Below are positions 1 through 5,499 of a stretch of 11,001 bases of DNA, one piece after another. The position numbers were made by a program, and so were the translations under genes. The DNA is taken from positions 1 to 11,001 of the forward strand of contig JAGGTZ010000168.1 in the NCBI GenBank assembly GCA_021158805.1, given 5' to 3'. Each line of letters opens with the position of its first letter. Position 1 is the stretch's first letter. The notes beneath the pieces are model-generated. The model saw only the letters and a program-made list of their open reading frames with translations. It was not told the origin of the DNA and did no database searches. This stretch comes from Thermoproteota archaeon. GTDB taxonomy: Archaea > Korarchaeota > Korarchaeia > Korarchaeales > Korarchaeaceae.

Positions 1-97
1 CAGAGCTAATGAGATGGTTAGCATCAAAGAGGTTAGGAAAGCGATTGAAGGTTACGTAAAGATAATCGAATGGGCCTCTAACCTACAGACCTTATAA
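1..97 (+). CDS. 3' end of an unidentified protein (partial, runs in from the left)
   Basis: An open frame beginning at base 2 runs to a TAA at 95-97 and gives about 31 C-terminal residues that look like one amphipathic helix, with alternating charged and hydrophobic residues and ending WASNLQTL. The other two forward frames close early or have unnatural composition. Helical C-termini of this kind occur in HEPN-domain proteins of archaeal HEPN-MNT pairs, but 31 residues are too few to assign a family and this is only a guess. The gene converges on the leftward PfpI-family gene, with 73 bases between the two stop codons. Confidence 0.5.
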   Translation, partial: RANEMVSIKEVRKAIEGYVKIIEWASNLQTL

Positions 98-170
98 CTA
101 AGGTTCACTAGCACCTAACAGGACAACATTCGAAAAATATAGAGGTATTTCTAGGGGGATCACGGGTTGA
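98..170. other. Short intergenic spacer between convergent genes
   Basis: This spacer lies between two facing stop codons. On the minus strand it contains a short T-rich run (complement of 131-140, TATATTTTTC) just past the PfpI gene, which could serve as an archaeal T-tract terminator. No strong hairpin is seen. The termination role is an inference from position and composition. Confidence 0.3.
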
Positions 171-761
171 TCAGCCCTTCAACAGCTTTATGAACTCCCT
201 CATCCATGATGGTAGATCAGGCCACGCCCTAGCTGTCACTAGATTTCCATCTACTACTACCTCCTGATCAACCCATTCAGCTCCATCTACTACTACCTCC
301 TGATCAACCCATTCAGCTCCTTGTGCCTTTAGATCTGGGCTTACAGCTATATAAGAAGTCATTTTCCTCCCTGAAACTAGTTCATAGGATGTAAGTAGCA
401 GAGGTCCATGACATATAGCGGCGACGGGCTTGTTAGCTTCGAAGAAGTGCCTTACTATTCTCTCGAGATCCTGTGATAACCTTATGTATTCAGGAGCTCT
501 CCCGCCAGGGATTAGAAGGCCATCATATTCGCTTGGATCAACTTCTTTGAATTCCTTATCAACCCGCCCAAATCTGTACCCTGGCTTCTCAGTGTAGGTC
601 TCCCATCCTGGCTCGAAGTCATGCACTACAGTCATTAATGTCTTCTTGGAGGGTGCAGCTACATGAACATCAAGTCCCTCCTCTTTGAGGCGCCAATACG
701 GATAAAAAAGCTCCTGAGCCTCTACAGCATCACCAGCTACAATCAGGACCTTCTTGGCCAC
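171..761 (-). CDS. DJ-1/PfpI family protein (class I glutamine amidotransferase-like)
   Basis: This 196-residue cytoplasmic protein belongs to the DJ-1/PfpI superfamily, whose archaeal members include the intracellular protease PfpI and related glyoxalase/deglycase-type enzymes. The nucleophile elbow is visible as AAICHGP, with Cys117 and His118. Glu14, in DAVEAQE, aligns with the conserved Glu that lowers the cysteine pKa. GLLIPGGRAPEY near residue 81 is also typical. It is about 30 residues longer than classical PfpI, partly from an insert around residues 40-65 and partly from a 12-residue tandem duplication (148-159 repeated at 160-171). The start is GTG at 759-761 with an AGGTGAT ribosome site just upstream. 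The neighbouring transporter gene is 94 bases upstream on the same strand, with TATA-like elements between, so separate transcription is likely. Protease versus other hydrolase chemistry cannot be decided from sequence. Confidence 0.93.
   Translation of the reverse strand: MAKKVLIVAGDAVEAQELFYPYWRLKEEGLDVHVAAPSKKTLMTVVHDFEPGWETYTEKPGYRFGRVDKEFKEVDPSEYDGLLIPGGRAPEYIRLSQDLERIVRHFFEANKPVAAICHGPLLLTSYELVSGRKMTSYIAVSPDLKAQGAEWVDQEVVVDGAEWVDQEVVVDGNLVTARAWPDLPSWMREFIKLLKG
246..320. repeat. Perfect 36-bp in-frame tandem duplication (2.1 copies)
   Basis: Two copies of a 36-base unit lie head to tail (246-281 and 282-317) and a third begins before diverging at 321. The copies are identical at every base, synonymous sites included. 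In the PfpI-family protein this duplicates residues 148-159 (GAEWVDQEVVVD) exactly. One copy matches what relatives carry (an xxGAEWVDxxVVVDGNLVTxR segment from general family knowledge), so the other is the inserted one. The unit contains a CTACTACTAC run that may have promoted slippage. Confidence 0.97.
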
Positions 762-762
762 G

Positions 763-820
763 ATATCACCTATCAGAGTAAACCGGTACCTTTAAAAAAG
801 TAGGAGTTAAAATATTTTAC
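763..820 (-). promoter_or_regulatory. Promoter and ribosome site region of the PfpI-family gene
   Basis: Reading leftward, TTTTTTAAAGG (complement of 790-800) is a TATA-like element centred about 34 bases before the GTG start, which would give a leader of roughly 8-10 bases holding the AGGTGAT ribosome site (complement of 765-771). A second AT element, the 12-base perfect palindrome TAAAATATTTTA at 808-819, could be an alternative TATA box or an operator. The pyrimidine-rich minus-strand stretch between 820 and 850 may also end transcription of the upstream transporter gene. These assignments rest on position and composition only. Confidence 0.45.
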
Positions 821-855
821 AAAATGTGTAGATAGAAAGAGGAGGATGAGAAAAG

Positions 856-2343
856 TCAGCCTCCGAGGAACTGCACGTTGATGTAGAGGGCAAAGGCATA
901 TGTGAACATTATAGCACTTATGAGTAGGAAGATGAACGGTATCCAGCCAGGTCTGACCGTCTTACCGGCAGGATGTATTTTAGGTAGCATCACCCAGTTC
1001 TGGTAGAAGAACAGCCAAGTGTATATGACCATGAGGAACATGTTACCAACGCCTGTTAGGATTATCAGAAAGCCCGGCTTCTCCAGTAATACAGTTATAG
1101 CCCCTATCACTGTGTAGATTGTCACGAGGTAGTAGTAGATCTTCCTATACTCTATCTTCTCAGGTACGCCTGGTATCGTGTAGAGGTTACTGGCGAACAT
1201 TCTGCCGACACCATCTAGTGCCGTTATGTAAGTATCTAGTAGGAAGAAGAACCCTACAATGTATAGTATAGCTCTTCCTACATCTCCCCACAGGTGACCG
1301 AACCACTCAGCCTGTACTACTACCAGTTTAAAGCCCGTTGGAAGGGCTTCAGCTCCTTTCGCAAGATATTCAGGTCTCAAGACAGCAAATGTCAGTAGTG
1401 ACGTGAGGACTATAGTTAGTGTATTCAGGAAAACTCCAAAGAGGTTGTCACACCAGAGCCAAGTGACCCAGTCCTTCCATCTCTTCCTGTTCTCTGGGGT
1501 GTCTGGGAATGCGACGCCAACGCCAGGTATGGGCTCAGGTTCTCCTGTTATCGGGCTAGTTACTCTGCCTATGTGAGCAGACATTCCTGCATTCTTATCT
1601 CTCACCCAGAAGCTGTAGAGGATGTTCCAAATGCCACCAGCTCCCGTATAGCAAATCAATGTGATGAATGTCCCCATGTCTGCCTTATCGAAGTTCGGTG
1701 GGAGCATATTAAACCCACTACTGAAGGGGACGAGTCCGGAGAAGTACTCACCAGCAACCTTAGCTACGGCTGGAGATAGAAGCACTACTATTAGCATACC
1801 GCCGAAGGATATTATCGCTGCTAGGGATTCAATATACTCCACGATCTTATATGCTATGGGACCGAGCATGTATATAACCCACACTAGGAATATTGCAACT
1901 TCTGCCCAGAACCGCGTCTGCCCGGCCGCATCCCATCCTGCTGGGAAGTTTGTGAGCTTCGCTAGAGCTGTGGCTCCTCCAGAGACATACCCACCAACCC
2001 ACAAGAGAATGATTAAGGATACGATGAACGTAAACCATCCATATATCCTATGAACTCTGTGGAAACCTTCATAAATTGTCTCCCCAGTTGCTATTGTGTA
2101 TCTAGCTATCTCTAAGTTAACCCAGTACTGGAGAGAGGCATAGAATATGAGCCAGCCAAGGAAGAAGAGTCCGTATTTGGCGACCATGTAGGGCCACCAT
2201 ATCAGCTCACCACTGCCCTGTGAGAGGCCTGCCCATACTAAACCAGGTCCGAACATCGCTGCCCATCCAGGGAAATCAGGTAGATCTTTTACATCAAAAG
2301 GCTTCTTAAACCTTCCAAAAATCAGGTTTTCCTCTTCTGGCAC
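856..2343 (-). CDS. Nramp-family (divalent metal transporter-like) membrane protein
   Basis: This 495-residue polytopic inner-membrane protein has about 11-12 hydrophobic helices and the layout of the Nramp (SLC11-like) family. The first helix carries GPGLVWAGLSQGSGELIWWP (residues 32-51) and is followed by an EIARYTIATGETI segment at 78-90 like helix 3 of Nramp proteins. A glycine-rich break, TGAGGIWN (233-240), falls where the substrate-binding helix 6 lies. Canonical Mn/Fe transporters have DPGN in helix 1 and a conserved Met in helix 6. Here helix 1 has SQGSGE, so the usual metal ligands are absent and the substrate is unknown. A hydrophilic loop (about 248-297) is large. The start is GTG at 2341-2343 with a strong GGAGGTG ribosome site (complement of 2351-2357) seven bases upstream. 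It could supply metal to nearby metal-dependent cupins, but that link is speculative. Confidence 0.82.
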   Translation of the reverse strand: MPEEENLIFGRFKKPFDVKDLPDFPGWAAMFGPGLVWAGLSQGSGELIWWPYMVAKYGLFFLGWLIFYASLQYWVNLEIARYTIATGETIYEGFHRVHRIYGWFTFIVSLIILLWVGGYVSGGATALAKLTNFPAGWDAAGQTRFWAEVAIFLVWVIYMLGPIAYKIVEYIESLAAIISFGGMLIVVLLSPAVAKVAGEYFSGLVPFSSGFNMLPPNFDKADMGTFITLICYTGAGGIWNILYSFWVRDKNAGMSAHIGRVTSPITGEPEPIPGVGVAFPDTPENRKRWKDWVTWLWCDNLFGVFLNTLTIVLTSLLTFAVLRPEYLAKGAEALPTGFKLVVVQAEWFGHLWGDVGRAILYIVGFFFLLDTYITALDGVGRMFASNLYTIPGVPEKIEYRKIYYYLVTIYTVIGAITVLLEKPGFLIILTGVGNMFLMVIYTWLFFYQNWVMLPKIHPAGKTVRPGWIPFIFLLISAIMFTYAFALYINVQFLGG

Positions 2344-2350
2344 TCAGAGG

Positions 2351-2400
2351 CACCTCCAAAGCTATTGTCTAAAAACCTTCAGGCAAATAATTTAAATTTA
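2351..2400 (-). promoter_or_regulatory. Promoter and strong ribosome site of the Nramp-like transporter
   Basis: The complement of 2351-2357 is GGAGGTG, seven bases before the GTG start, which supports that start over any internal one. The near-palindromic AT block at 2388-2400 (AATTTAAATTT core) is about 50 bases upstream of the start, at the right distance for a TATA box with a leader of about 25 bases. Because the block is nearly symmetric it could also have served rightward transcription toward the cupin region. Confidence 0.5.
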
Positions 2401-2604
2401 TCTGTAATCGTTACAATTTTTAAGTTAAGAAAATTTACGCTAGAACAGAGGTACTTAAGGCTTAGATATAACTTAGCTCTATGTATAATGTTATTCTACA
2501 TACTATGTTATCAAGAAATTTTTATAACGCTATTCACCAGCGTGTGGTATTATTTTCAAGATAGCTAATTGTATCGGTAACATTCCATGAGTTTCATATG
2601 ATCT
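2401..2604. other. AT-rich intergenic stretch without a convincing gene
   Basis: Composition here is visibly richer in A and T than in the flanking genes. The open frame across 2365-2568 encodes a Leu/Ile/Tyr-rich peptide with no ribosome site and no family resemblance, so I do not call it. TTTTTATA at 2519-2526 is a good rightward TATA-like element about 80 bases ahead of the first cupin remnant. The missing N-terminal half of that cupin should lie here, but no recognisable remnant of it, such as an HxHxxxE metal motif, could be read in any forward frame. Confidence 0.5.
2519..2526 (+). promoter_or_regulatory. Possible TATA box ahead of the cupin remnants
   Basis: TTTTTATA preceded by GAAA resembles an archaeal TATA box with its upstream purine-rich BRE. 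It would place a start of transcription near 2548-2552. No ribosome site of note sits before the ATG at 2605, in keeping with that frame being a remnant. Confidence 0.35.
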
Positions 2605-2847
2605 ATGCAAGTAAGGAGTACCACTTATTACTTGTTAGGGTACATCGCGTACAGGATGCTTCGTCACGAGAAAGCGAAAGTCGTAGAACTGTCGCCAAGA
2701 GATGCTTACATAATCTCTCTTAATGTAAAACATGAGGGAGAGGCTCAGGAGGAATCTGTTGCTATAGAGATATTTTCACCCCCACATGAACTTTTGAGGA
2801 AGGATTTGGATGAGTATGATCATGCCCAAGTATGTAGTGAAGCCTGA
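2605..2847 (+). pseudogene. 5'-truncated cupin-domain protein remnant
   Basis: The 80-residue frame reads like the C-terminal half of a small cupin protein. YYLLGYIAYRML corresponds to the strand that ends the first cupin motif, VVELSPRDAYIISLNVKH to the second motif (normally PGDxYxIPxxVxH), and SVAIEIFSPPHELLRKDLDEY to the usual tail with FSPPRExxL. The first motif with the HxH...E metal ligands is missing because the frame starts too late. The hallmark Gly, Pro and Arg are replaced by Arg, Ser and His. Each replacement is explainable by one transition (GGA to AGA, CCT to TCT, CGT to CAT). The 3' end overlaps the second cupin by 38 bases. A short functional protein is possible, but decay is the better reading. 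The cupin assignment rests on remembered family patterns, not an alignment. Confidence 0.6.
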
Positions 2848-3229
2848 GGAGGTACTAGGAGGAGCTCCTATGGAGAGAGGGACAGAGGATTACAGGCCTG
2901 TCAGAGACTTAAAGGTAATATATCCTGAGACCATCGATCCCGATCCAAGGAGCCTAATTCCCGGTGTTGTGAAGGTAGATCCTAGCCACCATACCCCTCT
3001 TCATAGACATAGGTGTGAGGAAGTCTACTATATATTAGGATGGGGGTCAAGACAGAAGGAAGGAGAGAAGTACCCAGTTAAGAAGGGATAAGGGGTATTC
3101 CTGCCTGAGGGAGTGAGACATAGGGTATTCAACACTGGAGATCAAACATTAAGATACGTAGTTGCAGGAGGTATAATATTTGTCCTTCTCATACCGAAAT
3201 GGCCTTCCGAGAGCCCGTACGAGATCTAG
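2810..3229 (+). pseudogene. Cupin-domain protein interrupted by one in-frame TAA
   Basis: The frame from ATG 2810 (ATG 2816 and 2822 are alternatives) encodes 93 residues up to a TAA at 3089-3091, then continues in the same frame for 45 codons to TAG at 3227-3229. The two parts join into one complete cupin of about 139 residues. The first motif is TPLHRHRCEEVYYIL, with His, His and Glu as metal ligands. The second follows the stop directly: GVFLPEGVRHRVFNTG, with the last metal His. The stop sits where cupins usually have an acidic residue in KKGD/E, so a single GAA-to-TAA change explains it. The strand just before (GWGSRQKEGEKY) lacks the usual hydrophobic pattern and appears one residue short. 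Frame, length and motifs after the stop are preserved, so the loss is recent, or the stop is read through, or it is a sequence error. Confidence 0.8.
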
Positions 3230-3245
3230 AGCAATACCTCCTAAC

Positions 3246-3258
3246 CTTTTTATTTTAC
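3246..3258 (+). promoter_or_regulatory. T/A-rich element between the cupin and the membrane protein gene
   Basis: CTTTTTATTTTAC lies 17 bases after the cupin stop and about 25 bases before the ATG at 3276. It could be a TATA box for the membrane protein or a T-tract terminator for the cupin. The sequence alone does not separate these roles. Confidence 0.35.
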
Positions 3259-3275
3259 ATGAGGGAGTTGTCGAG

Positions 3276-3755
3276 ATGATTAGGGCACCACCAGAATTCA
3301 TATATGTCAGGTGGGTTGGTCTCCTCTCTTCCTTAGTGCCTGCGATCGCATTTGGCATCCTAACGATATGGGGGAGTGGATTTTTCGGGGTAGTTTACAC
3401 GATAGCGAGTTTCCTCCCACTGCTAGTGATATCTTATTATCTGGACTTGATCCTGTTTAAGCTCCCCCTTCCTCAGAGACTGAAGCATCCTTATCTGAGG
3501 GTAAGCCTCTCTTGGTTGATAGCATTCCCCATATCTAGGATAGTGGTGACAGAATTGATTCTCATAGCCATCTGGAAGACTACAACTCTCCCAGTAGCTA
3601 CTGTACAGCAGGCGATTACCCTCATACTCCTGATGATGTTGCTAGGGTTCGCGTATGGGACATTCTTCTATTCAGCATACATAACAATCTTCAGGATCTA
3701 CGTAAAGAGGAAAATAAAGAAGGGAGAGGCACCATTTAGTCTCGAGGAAGCATAA
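3276..3755 (+). CDS. Small four-helix integral membrane protein of unknown function
   Basis: From ATG 3276 the product has 159 residues. I prefer this start to the earlier ATG at 3180 because GAGGGAG lies eight bases upstream of it and because the earlier start would overlap the cupin and add an Arg-rich, unlikely N-terminus. There are about four hydrophobic segments, near residues 9-30, 33-56, 79-103 and 110-140, followed by a basic stretch (RIYVKRKIKKGE), so the C-terminus is probably cytoplasmic. A PLPQRLKHPYLR loop sits between helices 2 and 3. No catalytic or binding motif is recognised and I cannot name a family. The last 20 bases overlap the 3' end of the convergent ilvD gene. Confidence 0.75.
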   Translation: MIRAPPEFIYVRWVGLLSSLVPAIAFGILTIWGSGFFGVVYTIASFLPLLVISYYLDLILFKLPLPQRLKHPYLRVSLSWLIAFPISRIVVTELILIAIWKTTTLPVATVQQAITLILLMMLLGFAYGTFFYSAYITIFRIYVKRKIKKGEAPFSLEEA

Positions 3756-5403
3756 CCGCTCCTTTATCTGCTGAGGCCGCCAATAGAGAGTAGATTGCTA
3801 GAAAACCTTTTCCCTTTGGCTTTGGCGGGGTCCATCTCTCCTTTCTCCTTCTTAACTCCTCTTCGCTGACTAGGAGATCAAGCTTCCTGTTAGGTACATC
3901 GATGTAAATCTCATCTCCCTCTTCCACAAGAGCTATTGGTCCCCCTTCGGCTGCCTCAGGAGAGACATGCCCTATGGCTGGGCCTCTAGTAGCTCCAGAG
4001 AAACGTCCATCTGTTATTAATGCCACTCTCTTCAGACCAAAGCCCACTATTGCTGATGTAGCAGTTAACATCTCTCTCATTCCTGGACCTCCTTTAGGAC
4101 CTTCATATCTTATTACGACAACATCTCCTTCCTCTATTCTACCATCAAAGATTGCCTTGACAGCTTCTTCCTCCGAATCGAATGGCTTCGCCTTCCCCTT
4201 GAAGGTTAGCATCTCAGGATCCACTGCTGTCTGTTTTATTACAGCGCCATTAGGTGCTAGAGTTCCTCTTAACACAGCGAGGCCACCTTGCTTGTGGTAC
4301 GGATTATCTTTTGGCCTTATGACCTCCCTATTTCTTATTACCACGTTTTCTATTATCTGGGCCCAGGTCTTGCCGGACACCGTTAGCTGATCGAGGTGCA
4401 TCATATCAGATAGCTCCTTGAAAACTCCAGGTACGCCGCCAGCATAGTGGAGGTCTACGACGTAGTGAGGACCGGCTGGGTTCATGTTGGCTATATGAGG
4501 AGTTTCTCTACTTATCTCATCGAATGTCTCAAGGGAGAGTTTAACTCCAGCCTCCTCAGCTATTGCCATGAGATGTAGGACAGCATTAGTAGATCCGCCT
4601 AGGGCCACATCTACCCTTATAGCGTTCTCAAACGCCTTCTCAGTCATTATATCTAGGGGCTTTATACCTTCCCTGAGGAGGGCCATTACAGCCCTACCAG
4701 CTTCCCTACCAGCCCTTATCCTCTCCGCTGATACTGCTGGAATTGTTGAAGTACCGGGGAGTGCCAAGCCTAAGGACTCGGCAGCTATAGCCATGGTATT
4801 AGCCGTGTATAATCCGGCACAGGATCCGGGACCGGGAGCTGCTAAGCTCTCGAACCTCCTTAGCTCCTCTTCACTCATCTTGCCCGCTTTATATTGGCCT
4901 ACAGCCTCGAACAGATGACTTATGGCAACTCTCCTGCCATCAATCTCCCCGGGGAGCATACATCCACCATTTACAAGTACTGTTGGTATATTGAGCCTAG
5001 CTGCAGCCATTAGCATGCCAGGAGTTATCTTATCGCATGCAGTAATGAGCACTAAAGCATCGAAGGCATGAGCTTTGACCATCAGCTCGACGCTAGCAGC
5101 TATTATCTCCCTGCTCGGTAGGGGGGCCTTCATCCCCTCATGCCCCATGGCTATACCATCGCATATTGCAATCGTATTGAATTCCAATGGAGTGCCTCCA
5201 GCCTCTCTTATACCCATCTTTACCGCCTCAGAGACCCTATCTAAGTGGATATGGCCTGGGACTATTTCATTCCAAGAATTAGCTATTCCAATCAGGGGCT
5301 TCTCTAAGTCCTTATCATCTAACCCTGCCGCCTTAAATAGAGACCTCTGAGGGGCTCTCTCAGGCCCCTCAGTGACAACACGACTTCTCCACTTGGGATC
5401 CAA
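3736..5403 (-). CDS. ilvD: Dihydroxy-acid dehydratase
   Basis: IlvD (EC 4.2.1.9) dehydrates 2,3-dihydroxy-isovalerate and 2,3-dihydroxy-methylvalerate to the 2-keto acids that precede valine, leucine and isoleucine. Both family signatures are present: CDKITPGMLMAAARL and GPGSCAGLYTANTMA. The three expected Fe-S cysteines are Cys81 (AICDGIAMG), Cys123 and Cys195 in a 555-residue protein, a normal length. Further hallmarks are VPGHIHLD, GGSTNAVLHLMA, RYEGPKGGPGMREML and DGRFSGATRGPAIGHVSPEA. The start chosen is TTG at 5401-5403, six bases after GGAGAGGAGAGGTG; an upstream TTG at 5425-5427 would add eight residues but has no ribosome site. No other ilv or leu gene is in the window. Some archaeal homologues also dehydrate sugar acids such as gluconate, so a broader role is possible. 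Confidence 0.96.
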   Translation of the reverse strand: MDPKWRSRVVTEGPERAPQRSLFKAAGLDDKDLEKPLIGIANSWNEIVPGHIHLDRVSEAVKMGIREAGGTPLEFNTIAICDGIAMGHEGMKAPLPSREIIAASVELMVKAHAFDALVLITACDKITPGMLMAAARLNIPTVLVNGGCMLPGEIDGRRVAISHLFEAVGQYKAGKMSEEELRRFESLAAPGPGSCAGLYTANTMAIAAESLGLALPGTSTIPAVSAERIRAGREAGRAVMALLREGIKPLDIMTEKAFENAIRVDVALGGSTNAVLHLMAIAEEAGVKLSLETFDEISRETPHIANMNPAGPHYVVDLHYAGGVPGVFKELSDMMHLDQLTVSGKTWAQIIENVVIRNREVIRPKDNPYHKQGGLAVLRGTLAPNGAVIKQTAVDPEMLTFKGKAKPFDSEEEAVKAIFDGRIEEGDVVVIRYEGPKGGPGMREMLTATSAIVGFGLKRVALITDGRFSGATRGPAIGHVSPEAAEGGPIALVEEGDEIYIDVPNRKLDLLVSEEELRRRKERWTPPKPKGKGFLAIYSLLAASADKGAVMLPRD

Positions 5404-5499
5404 GGGAAGCACCTCTCCTCTCCACAAGGAAATCTTAAAGCTTTTTTGCTCAGGCCAAGGAGGCTCAAACGATTATTAGAAAGTCATGTCTGAAGGCAT
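5404..5499. promoter_or_regulatory. Divergent promoter region between ilvD and the M14 amidohydrolase gene
   Basis: Leftward, the complement of 5410-5423 (GGAGAGGAGAGGTG) is the ilvD ribosome site, and the complement of 5434-5447 (CAAAAAAGCTTTAAG region) is a TATA-like element that would start transcription around 5411-5418, favouring the TTG at 5403. Rightward, GATTATTA at 5471-5478 lies about 26 bases before ATG 5500, which fits a leaderless or nearly leaderless message for the M14 gene. An in-frame TGA at 5491-5493 prevents an earlier start for that gene. Confidence 0.5.

Noticed and set aside
164..310. GGGTTGATCA at 164-173 inverted relative to TGATCAACCC at 265-274 and 301-310
   Set aside because: A 10-base inverted match too widely spaced for a useful hairpin; part of it is simply within the tandem repeat, so chance is likely.
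1573..2053. Several open frames on both strands inside the Nramp-like gene
   Set aside because: These are shadow frames of a strong membrane protein gene, with unnatural composition and no ribosome sites.
2365..2568. Rightward 67-residue open frame in the AT-rich spacer
   Set aside because: No ribosome site, low-complexity Leu/Ile/Tyr-rich composition, overlap with the transporter's promoter, and no family resemblance.
3011..3091. Programmed frameshift in the second cupin
   Set aside because: The sequence after the TAA continues in the same frame with the expected motif, so no shift is needed; a compensated small indel around 3030-3060 is possible but cannot be shown from one sequence.
3180..3275. 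Upstream extension of the small membrane protein from ATG 3180
   Set aside because: The extension overlaps the cupin 3' end, encodes an Arg-rich segment without structure, and the ribosome site GAGGGAG supports ATG 3276.
3974..5350. Rightward open frames of 91-138 residues antisense to ilvD
   Set aside because: ilvD is unmistakable by its motifs; the antisense frames are Ser/Pro/Thr-rich as expected of shadows.
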